7,302 bases of DNA, from contig JAJAYV010000420.1 of assembly GCA_026786045.1 (NCBI GenBank), positions 1 to 7,302 of the forward strand, given 5' to 3'. Origin of the DNA: Frankiaceae bacterium (lineage in GTDB: Bacteria > Actinomycetota > Actinomycetes > Mycobacteriales > SCTD01). Below, piece by piece: positions 1 to 6,811 of this stretch (within the stretch, counting starts at the first letter, position 1; each line of letters starts with the position of its first letter). Under the pieces are notes generated by a model that was given only the letters and a program-made list of their open reading frames with translations, did not search any database and had not been told where the DNA came from. A program made the position numbers and the translations under genes.

Positions 1-10
1 AGGCACGCCG

Positions 11-41
11 CGAGCCGCGTCCCGTGCGGGGACGCGGCTCG
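11..41 (-). terminator. Hairpin terminator after the CHRD gene
   Basis: A perfect 13-bp inverted repeat (arms 11-23 and 29-41, loop GTGCG) starts 17 bases beyond the stop codon of the CHRD gene in its direction of transcription. The stem is almost entirely G-C. No T-run follows it on the minus strand, so it is a strong-stem terminator without a U tract, a form common in high-GC actinobacteria. Termination is inferred from position and structure. Confidence 0.6.
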
Positions 42-58
42 GCGGTGGTGCGGGTGGT

Positions 59-559
59 CTACTTCTGCGCGGCCAGCTGGCCGCGGATCGCGCCGCCCGG
101 GAACTCGGTGTTGTGGACGTTGACGTAGTAGTCCTCGGGGTTCGCGAGGATGTCCACGACGGTCTGGTCGCCCACGAATTTGCCCATCTCGCCCTCGGTC
201 AGGCAGTCGGCGGCGTTGCCGTCAGCGGGCGCCGCGAGGTTGACTACGACGGGGCCGTTCTCGCCCTTGGCGCCCTCGTGGATGTGGGCGGCCATGGCGG
301 GCGCGATCTTGTCTACGGTCAGGACGTAGCAGAGGGTCTCGGCATCGCCGTCGATGCCGAAGACGTACGCCTCGCCCTTGCCGTTGGGGTCGCCGACGAT
401 GCGCTTGTTCGTCGCGTCGATAGCGACCTCGGAACGGCCGTCGAGCGTCGTCTCGAGGACAGTGTTCTCGTGGCCGGCCGAGGCGATGCCGGTCTGCAGG
501 GCGACACCTCCGACGGCGATGCCGGCGGCACTGACAGCGATCAGGAGCTTGTTCCGCAT
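59..559 (-). CDS. Secreted CHRD-domain protein
   Basis: The 166-residue product has a Sec-type signal peptide: basic MRNK, a hydrophobic core at about residues 5-21, and a likely signal peptidase I site after A26-S27-A28. The mature part is one CHRD domain, a beta-sandwich first named from chordin. Its two hallmark stretches are AHIHEGAKGENGPVVVNL (91-108) and YYVNVHNTEFPGGAIRGQL (144-162). C77 and C119 could form a disulfide once exported. Function in bacteria is unknown; an extracellular or wall-associated role is inferred from the signal peptide. The ATG start is supported by GAGAGGAA at 568-575, eight bases upstream. The stop is TAG. The gene is separated by 142 bp from the ABC genes, so it is probably transcribed on its own. 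I saw no convincing promoter in that gap. Domain assignment is secure; physiological role is not. Confidence 0.88.
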   Translation of the reverse strand: MRNKLLIAVSAAGIAVGGVALQTGIASAGHENTVLETTLDGRSEVAIDATNKRIVGDPNGKGEAYVFGIDGDAETLCYVLTVDKIAPAMAAHIHEGAKGENGPVVVNLAAPADGNAADCLTEGEMGKFVGDQTVVDILANPEDYYVNVHNTEFPGGAIRGQLAAQK

Positions 560-701
560 GGGGATGGTTCCTCTCGGGGCAGGAGGGGCCCGCAGGAACA
601 GCGCGGACCTGACCAGCGTTCGTCGCCGCCGGCTCCCCGGTTCACTGCCCCGGTCCGACCGCGGGCACTCGCCACGCCTGCACCGGCCGTACGACCCAGG
701 C

Positions 702-2501
702 CTAGCGGGACTGGGCGACCCAGCTGGCGTGGAGGGCGGCGTAGACGCCGTCCTGACGGACGAGCTCGGCGTGCGAGCCGCGCTGGACGACCACGCCGGC
801 GTCGACGACGAGCACCTCGTCGGCGGCCTCGGCGGTGGACAGCCGGTGCGCGATGGCGAGGGTGGTCCGGCCGCGGGTCAGCGAGTCGAGTGCCCGCTGG
901 AGCCGGACCTCGGTGGCCGGGTCGACCGCGGAGGTGGCCTCGTCGAGCACGAGCAGGTCGGGGTCGGCGAGGTAGGCGCGGGCGATCGCGACGAGCTGCC
1001 GCTCCCCCACCGACAGGCTGTCGCCGCGCTCGCCGACCTCGGTCAGCACCCCGTCGGGCAGCTGCTCGAGCCAGTCCGCGAGGCCGAGCGCGGCGAAGGC
1101 GTCCTCGACGTCGGCGTCGGTCGCGTCGCGGCGCCCGAAGCGGACGTTGTCGGCGACGGTGGTGTCGAACAAGAAGCCGTCCTGCGGCACCATGACGACC
1201 CGCGAGCGCAGCGAGTCGAAACCGAGCCGGTCGAGCGGCACGCCCGACAGCAGGACCTGCCCGCGGGTCGGGTCCATGAGCCGGGTGATCAGCTTGGCGA
1301 AGGTCGTCTTGCCGCTGCCGGTCTCTCCGACGACAGCGACTCGGCTGCGCGGGGCGATGTCGAGCGTGACGTCGTGGAGCACGTCCGGACCGCCCGGGTA
1401 GGCGAAGGACACGTGCTCGAAGCGCACGCCGACCGGGCCCTCGGGCAGCGAGCGCCCCTCGGTGCCCGGGTCGGCCACGTCGGACGGGGTGTCGAGGACG
1501 CCCAGCACCCGGCGCAGGCCCGCGACGGCGTTCTGCGCCTCGTTGAGCGCCTCGGTCGCGATCTGCACGGGCTGGACGAACAGCGTGACGAGGAACAGGA
1601 AGCCGACCAGCTGACCGGTCGTGAGGGACCCGTCGACCCCGAGCAGGACGCCGACGACGACCACAGCACCGGTGGCGAGGGCGGCGGTCATCTCGCCCGC
1701 GGAGAAGGTGACGGCGGCGATGCGCTGGGCGCGCGTCTGCGCGACGCGGGTCGACTCGACGGCGTTGTCGATCCGCTCGGCGGTGCGCGCCTGGACGGCG
1801 TAGGCGCGGATGACCTGCGCGCCGACGACGGACTCTCCGACGGCGCCGAGCATCTCGCCGACCCGCTCGCGCACGACGCGGTAGGCGCCGTGCAGCCGCT
1901 GCTGCATCGCCTTGACCGCGAAGACCAGCGGCAGGAAGCAGGCGTAGACGACCAGCGTCAGCTGCCACGACCACCACGCCATGAGCGCGGTCGCGAGGAC
2001 CAGCTGGGCGGTGGAGACAAGCACCAGCAGGCCGCCCCACTGCATGAACGTGCTCATCGTGTCGACGTCGCTGGTGACGCGGGACACCAGCGAGCCGCGC
2101 CGCTCGGCGGCCTGGTGCAGCACCGACAGGTCGTGCACCCGCCGGAAGGCCCGCACCCGCAGGGACGCCAGGCCGTTCTCCGTGGTGCGGTACAGCCGCA
2201 CGTTGGTCAGGTAGTTCGCGAACGCCGTGATCACCACGGCGACCGTTGCGAGCCCGACGACGAGCCGCACCAGTCCGAGGTCGGGCTCGGGTCCGGACAG
2301 GCCGCGGTCGATGACCTGCTGCACGGCGAGCGGCACGACGACCCGGCCGGCGGTCGCGAGCAGCGCGAGCAGCAGCGTGACGACCAGGCCCTCGCGCAGC
2401 TCGGGGGTGAGCCGAAGCCCGTGCGCGAGGGTCGCGAACGACCCGCGCTCGACGGTCCGGCTGTCCACGGTCGGCGAGGCGACGGGGGCTGCGGTGGTCA
2501 T
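702..2501 (-). CDS. ABC exporter half-transporter, catalytic-site subunit (permease + ATPase)
   Basis: This 599-residue half-transporter has an exporter-type membrane domain (about six helices within residues 38-315) followed by a nucleotide-binding domain from about 358. Visible motifs are Walker A G392-T400 (K398), Q-loop Q440, a variant signature LSVGE at 496-500, Walker B LLVLD with D520 and catalytic glutamate E521, the D-loop SAVD, and H-loop histidine H552. Its own Walker B glutamate and switch histidine are intact, while its signature departs from LSGGQ. That is the expected pattern for the partner that completes the degenerate site of the 609-residue subunit encoded just upstream. 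The ATG overlaps that gene's TGA as ATGA (2498-2501), and a strong AGGAGGTGG lies 4 bases upstream. Coupled translation in equal amounts is likely. The stop is TAG. Known relatives of this architecture export drugs, lipids or peptides; nothing here fixes the substrate. Confidence 0.95.
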   Translation of the reverse strand: MTTAAPVASPTVDSRTVERGSFATLAHGLRLTPELREGLVVTLLLALLATAGRVVVPLAVQQVIDRGLSGPEPDLGLVRLVVGLATVAVVITAFANYLTNVRLYRTTENGLASLRVRAFRRVHDLSVLHQAAERRGSLVSRVTSDVDTMSTFMQWGGLLVLVSTAQLVLATALMAWWSWQLTLVVYACFLPLVFAVKAMQQRLHGAYRVVRERVGEMLGAVGESVVGAQVIRAYAVQARTAERIDNAVESTRVAQTRAQRIAAVTFSAGEMTAALATGAVVVVGVLLGVDGSLTTGQLVGFLFLVTLFVQPVQIATEALNEAQNAVAGLRRVLGVLDTPSDVADPGTEGRSLPEGPVGVRFEHVSFAYPGGPDVLHDVTLDIAPRSRVAVVGETGSGKTTFAKLITRLMDPTRGQVLLSGVPLDRLGFDSLRSRVVMVPQDGFLFDTTVADNVRFGRRDATDADVEDAFAALGLADWLEQLPDGVLTEVGERGDSLSVGERQLVAIARAYLADPDLLVLDEATSAVDPATEVRLQRALDSLTRGRTTLAIAHRLSTAEAADEVLVVDAGVVVQRGSHAELVRQDGVYAALHASWVAQSR

Positions 2502-4327
2502 GCGCCCACCTCCTGCGAAGCCTCGAGCGCATCAGCCTGCCGCTGCGCCTCGGCCCGCTCGTAGGCGTGCACCAGGTCCTGGTAGCCGGTCGAGCTGGCG
2601 AGCAGCTCCTCGTGGCTGCCGCGCGCGGACACCCGACCCTCCTCGACGAAGACGACCTCGTCGGCGAGCGCGATCGTGGCGCGGCGGTAGGCGACGACGA
2701 CGACGGTGCTGGGCAGCCCCGCGTCGCGCAGGCCGGCGAGGATCCGCTGTTCGACCGAGGGGTCGACGCTGCTGGTGGCGTCGTCGAGCACGAGCAGCCG
2801 GGGCCGGCGGACGACCGCGCGGGCCAGCGCGAGCCGCTGGCGCTGGCCGCCGGACAGCGTGGTGCCGCGCTCCCCGACGACGGTGTCGAGGGCGTTCGGC
2901 AGCGCGGCGACGAAGCCGTCCCCCTGGGCGATCCGCAGCGCCGCCCAGACATCCTCGTCGGGGATGTCCGCGCCGAGAGTGATGTTGCCGCGGACCGTGT
3001 CGTCGAACAGGAACGTCGACTGCGGCACGAGCGAGGCGACCGACGCCAGCGCCCCCGGCCCCAGCTCGCGGACGTCGAGGTCGTCGTACGCCACGGTGCC
3101 GCTGTCGGGGTCGAGCAGCCGGACGAGGACCGAGGCGAGGGTGGACTTGCCGGCGCCGGTCGGGCCGACGAGCGCGACCGTGCGGCCGGGCGCGACGTCG
3201 AAGCTGACCTCGCGCAGGACGTCGGTGTCGCCGTAGGAGAAGCAGACGGCGGCGACGTCGAGCCGGGTGGGGCCGCCGTCGGCGGGCAGCGATGCGGCGC
3301 CCTGCTCCTGCGCTCCGGTGGCCTGCAGGACGCGCTGCACGCGGTCCCAGCCGACGACGCTGCGCGGGAGCTCGTTGAGCACCCAGCCGATCGCGCGGAC
3401 CGGGAAGGCCATCAGGGTGAACAGGTAGGCGACGCGGACGAGCTGGCCGGCGTCGATGTCACCGCTGCCGACCCGGCTGGTGCCGGCGAGCAGCACGGCC
3501 AGCACGCCGACGACGGGCAGGGCCTCCATGACCGGGTCGAACATCCCGCGCACCCGCCCGACGGCGGTCAACGTGTCGCGCAGCTCGAGCGCGGCGGCCC
3601 GGAAGCGCTCGGTCTCGTCGGCCTCGCGGCCGAGGGTCTTGACGACCAGCGCGCCGTCGAAGGACTCATGGGCGATGCCGCTGACCTCGCCGCGCAGCTG
3701 CTGGGCGCGCGTCATGAGCGGCGACATGCGGCGCGAGTAGACGACCGTCAGAACGGCGATCGCCGGGAAGACGACGGAGCCGACCAGCGCCAGCACCGGG
3801 TCGGTGACGAACAGCAGGCCCAGGGTGGTGACGAGCATGACGATGACGCCGACGGCGAAGGGGAACGGCGCGATCGGGTACCAGGTCGCCTCGACGTCGC
3901 TGTTGGCGTTCGAGAGCAGCTCGCCGGTGGGGTGCTCGGCGTGCCAGGACAGCGGGAGCTCGAGGTAGCGGCGGGTGACGCGACGGCGGTAGGACGCCTG
4001 CAGCCGGTACTGCATGATCCCGGCGCCGAGCCGGCGGGCGATGATCCCGACGACCTTCAGCACCGCGACCAGCATGATCGCCAGGAACGACACCGCCAGC
4101 GAGGCGGTGACGACCTCGCCGTCGCGAAGGCTCGGCACGATCACCTGCTCGGTGATCGCGCCGAAGACGTAGGCCTGCGCGATCGTCGTGAGCGCGAACA
4201 GGGCGCTGCCGACGGCGGAGACGGCGAAGATCCGCGGCTCCTCCTTGACGGCCTGCCAGAGGACGCCGAGACCGCGGCGGATCACGCCGCGGGGCACCGG
4301 CGGGGCGAGTGGGGCGGGGCGGGGCAA
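2498..4327 (-). CDS. ABC exporter half-transporter, degenerate-site subunit (permease + ATPase)
   Basis: This 609-residue half-transporter has about six helices (roughly 33-58, 72-97, 152-176, 178-197, 265-285, 297-317) and a nucleotide-binding domain from about 356. Walker A is GPTGAGKST at 388-396 (K394), the Q-loop has Q436, and the signature is a canonical LSGGQ at 491-495. Two catalytic positions are altered: Walker B reads LLVLDD, so D516 replaces the catalytic glutamate, and the H-loop reads AYRR, so Y547 replaces the switch histidine. This marks it as the degenerate-site subunit of a heterodimeric exporter, paired with the next gene (ATGA overlap). In the dimer its LSGGQ would complete the partner's competent site. 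The start is TTG, supported by GAAGGA at 4333-4338 with a five-base spacer; in-frame GTG codons 11 and 15 lack such a site. The gene begins 36 bp after the MFS stop with no terminator between them. Substrate unknown. Confidence 0.95.
   Translation of the reverse strand: MPRPAPLAPPVPRGVIRRGLGVLWQAVKEEPRIFAVSAVGSALFALTTIAQAYVFGAITEQVIVPSLRDGEVVTASLAVSFLAIMLVAVLKVVGIIARRLGAGIMQYRLQASYRRRVTRRYLELPLSWHAEHPTGELLSNANSDVEATWYPIAPFPFAVGVIVMLVTTLGLLFVTDPVLALVGSVVFPAIAVLTVVYSRRMSPLMTRAQQLRGEVSGIAHESFDGALVVKTLGREADETERFRAAALELRDTLTAVGRVRGMFDPVMEALPVVGVLAVLLAGTSRVGSGDIDAGQLVRVAYLFTLMAFPVRAIGWVLNELPRSVVGWDRVQRVLQATGAQEQGAASLPADGGPTRLDVAAVCFSYGDTDVLREVSFDVAPGRTVALVGPTGAGKSTLASVLVRLLDPDSGTVAYDDLDVRELGPGALASVASLVPQSTFLFDDTVRGNITLGADIPDEDVWAALRIAQGDGFVAALPNALDTVVGERGTTLSGGQRQRLALARAVVRRPRLLVLDDATSSVDPSVEQRILAGLRDAGLPSTVVVVAYRRATIALADEVVFVEEGRVSARGSHEELLASSTGYQDLVHAYERAEAQRQADALEASQEVGA
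2506..2514 (-). promoter_or_regulatory. Ribosome binding site of the second ABC gene
   Basis: AGGAGGTGG (minus strand) lies inside the 3' end of the preceding ABC gene, with seven bases between its AGGAGG core and the ATG at 2501. It fixes that start and shows that the overlapping gene has its own strong initiation site as well as stop-start coupling. Confidence 0.8.
4291..4324 (+). repeat. Five GGGG tracts (G-quadruplex motif) over the TTG start
   Basis: The plus strand carries runs of four G at 4291-4294, 4302-4305, 4311-4314, 4316-4319 and 4321-4324. The last four are separated by loops of 5, 1 and 1 bases. Part of this is a threefold tandem GGGGC at 4311-4325. The G-rich strand is the template strand of the ABC gene whose TTG start is at 4327, so the motif covers its first 12 codons. 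The pattern fits a classical quadruplex motif; whether it folds or matters is unknown. Confidence 0.6.
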
Positions 4328-4332
4328 GGAGG

Positions 4333-4338
4333 TCCTTC
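4333..4338 (-). promoter_or_regulatory. Ribosome binding site deciding a TTG start
   Basis: GAAGGA on the minus strand, five bases before TTG at 4327, is the only good Shine-Dalgarno match near the beginning of the first ABC gene. It supports the unusual TTG start over later GTG codons. Confidence 0.65.
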
Positions 4339-4363
4339 GATCAGGGGAGGCTCGGTCGTCTCT

Positions 4364-5551
4364 CTACTGGACACCCGCTCGCCGGTCGGGATTCCCCCGG
4401 TGCACCTGCTGGACGAGCGCGGCGGACAGCGCGGCGACGAGCAACGTCACAACGACCGTGGTGCTGTACCCCGAGCCGTCGCCGATGAGCACCCCGGCCA
4501 GTGGCGGGCCGACCGCCGAGCCAACCGCGGCGGAGGTGTAGAGCACGCCGAGCAGCGCCCCCAGCCCCTGCACCCCGAACAGCTCGGCCACCAGCGGCGG
4601 CCCGAGCGCGACGAAGCCTCCGTAGCCGACGCCCAGCAGCACCGCGAACAGCACCAGCCGGGCGTACGACGGGTCGCCGAGCCACAGCGTGAAGCTGCCG
4701 GCCATGAGCAGGAAGCACGCCTGGTAGGTGCGCAGCACGCCCGCCCGGGCGGCCAGCGCCCCGAGGGCCAGCCGCCCGACGATGCTCGCGGCGCCGATGA
4801 CTCCGACCAGCGCCGCTGCCGCGACCGCCCCGGTGCCGCGGCTCTCGGCATAGGCCGGCAGGTGCACGAACGGCACGAACAGCGCCACCGACAGCAGCAG
4901 TCCGGCGCCGTAGAGGACGAGGTACGTGCGGGTGCGCAGCCGCGGCAGCAGCGGCACGTGGACCGCGCCGACCACCAGCGGCGCCGGTCGTACAAGGACG
5001 GCGCAGGCGAGCAGGACGACCACGCCGGCGGCGGCGAGCAGCAGGTAGGCGTCGCGCCAGCCGACGGCCTCGATGAGTGCGGCGGCGGTAGGCGCACCCA
5101 CCAGCGTGCCGAGCCCGATCCCGGACACGGCCACGCCGACCGCGACGGTGCGGCGCCGCTCGAACCAGCCGCCGACCACTGCGACGAGCGGCACGTAGCA
5201 GCAGGCGACGGCGAGCCCGACGCCCAGGCCGTGGCCGAGGTAGGCGTGCCAGAGCGAGGTGGCGTTGGCGGTGAGCAGCAGCCCGAGGCCGAGCGCGGCC
5301 GCGCCGACGAGCACGACCCGGCGCGGGCCGAAGCGGTCGAGGGCGGGTCCGGACAGCCCGCCCAGGCCGAAGAAGGCCATCGTCGTGAGCGAGAAGACCG
5401 CCGCCGTCGCGCCGCGGCTGGAACCGAGCTCCTCGCTGACCGGCAGCAGGAACGCGCCGAAGGAGTAGGCGACGCCGAAGGTCGTGAACATCGCGGTGAA
5501 GGCGACCGCGACGGCGCGCCAACCGGCGGCGCCGTCGACCACCCCCGTCAT
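4364..5551 (-). CDS. MFS transporter, monocarboxylate/oxalate-formate-like
   Basis: The product has 395 residues and 12 hydrophobic segments, a normal major facilitator size. Between segments 2 and 3 it carries the MFS motif GPALDRFGPRR (68-78, with D72 and R73). A second, weaker copy, GRLALGALAARAG, sits in the second half. The stretch at 129-152, WFERRRTVAVG followed by SGIGLGTLVGAP, and the N-terminal FGVAYSFGAFLLPV resemble the monocarboxylate porter and oxalate:formate antiporter branch, so a small organic anion is the best guess; this is inference from resemblance. I chose ATG at 5551 because it forms an ATGA overlap with the hisF stop. A longer in-frame reading back to 5836 would overlap hisF and adds arginine-rich, non-protein-like sequence. 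There is no good Shine-Dalgarno site, so translation probably depends on coupling to hisF. The stop is TAG. Confidence 0.9.
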   Translation of the reverse strand: MTGVVDGAAGWRAVAVAFTAMFTTFGVAYSFGAFLLPVSEELGSSRGATAAVFSLTTMAFFGLGGLSGPALDRFGPRRVVLVGAAALGLGLLLTANATSLWHAYLGHGLGVGLAVACCYVPLVAVVGGWFERRRTVAVGVAVSGIGLGTLVGAPTAAALIEAVGWRDAYLLLAAAGVVVLLACAVLVRPAPLVVGAVHVPLLPRLRTRTYLVLYGAGLLLSVALFVPFVHLPAYAESRGTGAVAAAALVGVIGAASIVGRLALGALAARAGVLRTYQACFLLMAGSFTLWLGDPSYARLVLFAVLLGVGYGGFVALGPPLVAELFGVQGLGALLGVLYTSAAVGSAVGPPLAGVLIGDGSGYSTTVVVTLLVAALSAALVQQVHRGNPDRRAGVQ

Positions 5552-6324
5552 ACGCGGACCGCGTGGCCCTGCGCGCGCAGGGCGTCCTTCACCTGCCCGA
5601 TCGTGAGCTGGCCGAAGTGGAAGACGCTCGCGGCCAGCACGGCGTCGGCGCCCGCGTCGACGGCAGGCGCGAAGTCCTCGAGCCGGCCGGCCCCACCGCT
5701 GGCGATGACCGGCACGCTCACCGCGGCGCGCACCGCCCGGATGAGCTCGACGTCGTAGCCGGCGCGGGTGCCGTCGGCGTCCATGGAGTTGAGCAGCACC
5801 TCGCCGATGCCGAGCTCCTCGGCCTGCCGGGCCCACTCGACGGCGTCGGTGCCGGTGCCGCGGCGGCCGCCGTGGGTCGTCACCTCGAAGCCGCTCGGCG
5901 TCGGCGGCTCCCCCGCCGGGACGCGCCGGGCGTCGACCGAGAGCACGAGCACCTGGTTGCCGAAGCGCCGGCTGATCTCGCGAAGCAGCTCGGGGCGGGC
6001 GACCGCTGCGGTGTTGACGCCGACCTTGTCGGCGCCGGCGCGCAGCAGCCGGTCGACGTCCTCGACCGCGCGCACCCCGCCGCCGACCGTGAGCGGGATG
6101 AAGACCTGCTCAGCGGTGCGGCGCACGACCTCGTACGTCGTCTCGCGGCTGCCGCTGCTGGCGGTGATGTCGAGGAAGACCAGCTCGTCCGCGCCCTCGG
6201 CGTCGTACAGGCGGGCCATCTCCACCGGGTCGCCGGCGTCCCGGAGCTCCTGGAAGTTGACGCCCTTGACCACGCGCCCGGCGTCGACGTCGAGGCACGG
6301 GATGACACGGACGGCGACGCTCAC
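5548..6324 (-). CDS. hisF: Imidazole glycerol phosphate synthase, cyclase subunit HisF
   Basis: HisF is the cytoplasmic (beta/alpha)8-barrel that, with the glutaminase HisH, converts PRFAR and ammonia to imidazole glycerol phosphate and AICAR in histidine synthesis. The 258-residue product is full length. It shows VIPCLDVDAGRVVKGVNF (7-24), with D12 matching catalytic D11 of the Thermotoga enzyme. It also has TVGGGVR (79-85), LSVDARR (128-134, D131 matching D130), NSMDADGT (179-186) and ASGGAG (208-213), the last of which binds phosphate. All key residues are present. The start is GTG at 6324, giving the typical actinobacterial MSVAVRVIPCLDV. No clear Shine-Dalgarno site precedes it, and the stop of the broken EAL gene is only 11 bases upstream, so it may originally have been translated by coupling. 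No other his gene is in the window. Its stop overlaps the MFS start. Confidence 0.98.
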   Translation of the reverse strand: MSVAVRVIPCLDVDAGRVVKGVNFQELRDAGDPVEMARLYDAEGADELVFLDITASSGSRETTYEVVRRTAEQVFIPLTVGGGVRAVEDVDRLLRAGADKVGVNTAAVARPELLREISRRFGNQVLVLSVDARRVPAGEPPTPSGFEVTTHGGRRGTGTDAVEWARQAEELGIGEVLLNSMDADGTRAGYDVELIRAVRAAVSVPVIASGGAGRLEDFAPAVDAGADAVLAASVFHFGQLTIGQVKDALRAQGHAVRV

Positions 6325-6335
6325 GGCAGCGGACG

Positions 6336-6709
6336 CTACCGGGGGTGCAGCACCGGCCCGAGGCGGCTGTCCACCGTCGCCAGCAGGGCCGGCTCGGGCA
6401 CCAGCTGCAGCAGGGTGCGGAACCCGGCCGCGGCCTGCGGGCGGCCGAAGTGGAAGCCCTGCCCGCGCGCAGCTGCTCGCGGTCCCGGGCGTCGACGACG
6501 TCGCCGAGCGCGCTGCCGACCAGCTGCTCCTCGGGCAGGCCGAACGCCCTCGAGACCGACGGGCTGGCCCACGACACGACGCCGTCCTCGCCGACCAGCA
6601 CGATCAGGTCAGAGCCGCCGGTCACCAGCGAGCGGAACAGCTCCTCGCAAGACTGCAGCCGCTCGGTGAGGTCGTCGCGGTCGCGGCTGATGATGAGCTG
6701 GCGCAGGAA
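6336..6709 (-). pseudogene. Remnant of a PAS...EAL (c-di-GMP type) signalling protein, internally deleted and N-terminally truncated
   Basis: Two pieces of one gene type are joined out of frame. From 6709 down to about 6475 the translation reads FLRQLIISRDRDDLTERLQ, a helical linker. It then reads GGSDLIVLVGEDGVVSWASPSV and on to GDVVDARDREQL, which is the first half of a PAS domain. From about 6470 to the TAG at 6336-6338, in a different frame, comes GQGFHFGRPQAAAGFRTLLQ plus 24 more residues. This matches the C-terminal end of EAL phosphodiesterase domains (consensus like QGYLFGRP). The rest of the PAS domain, any GGDEF domain and most of EAL are missing, probably well over 1 kb. The PAS frame is closed on its upstream side by TAG at 6710-6712 with no usable start, so the N-terminus is lost too. 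Family calls rest on motif resemblance; the frame break is directly visible. Confidence 0.75.
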
Positions 6710-6712
6710 CTA

Positions 6713-6811
6713 GCCGCCGACACCGCAACCCGCTACCCCGGCACCGCCTTGACCCTTGCCTACAGCGGCAAAGGAGGAGCGACATGGGGAATCGGCATTG
6801 GAGTGAACTGA
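6713..6811 (+). pseudogene. Possible 3' stub of a lost plus-strand gene
   Basis: This plus-strand frame ends in TGA at 6809-6811 and reads AADTATRYPGTALTLAYSGK, then GGATWGIGIGVN. In its first 19 codons 17 end in G or C, as in real genes here, and the sequence looks protein-like. To its left the frame runs into antisense of the PAS remnant, so if it is coding, the 5' part is gone and the break lies near 6710. The stop falls 28 bases inside the next gene. I do not recognise the sequence; chance openness in GC-rich DNA is a real alternative. Confidence 0.25.
6771..6778 (+). promoter_or_regulatory. Ribosome binding site of the 73-codon gene
   Basis: AAGGAGGA, with six bases between AGGAGG and ATG at 6784, is one of the best Shine-Dalgarno sites in the window and fixes the start of the small membrane protein gene. 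Confidence 0.85.

Noticed and set aside
580..660. An ECF-sigma-like promoter (TGAACC, 16 bases, CGAAC on the minus strand) before the CHRD gene.
   Set aside because: The match is short and unsupported, and GC-rich sequence gives such matches often.
541..2952. An 803-codon minus-strand frame overlapping both ABC genes.
   Set aside because: It is an alternative frame of the recognised ABC genes, arginine- and alanine-rich, with no domain visible.
354..5758. Two very long open plus-strand frames (about 736 and 1063 codons) opposite the ABC and MFS genes.
   Set aside because: They are exactly antisense to well-recognised genes and read as charged, low-complexity D/G/R/E/Q sequence; open antisense frames are expected at this GC content.
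5552..5836. A 95-codon N-terminal extension of the MFS gene.
   Set aside because: It lies inside hisF in another frame and is arginine-rich; the ATG at 5551 gives a normal MFS N-terminus and an ATGA overlap with hisF.
6110..6625. A 171-codon minus-strand frame from GTG at 6625 covering the PAS piece.
   Set aside because: Only its first part is PAS-like; after the deletion junction it runs out of frame through the EAL tail and into hisF. No ribosome binding site lies at a proper distance from the GTG, so it is treated as part of the pseudogene.
6749..6754. TTGACC as a -35 box for the 73-codon gene.
   Set aside because: At 17 bases downstream lies the ribosome binding site itself, with no -10 hexamer.
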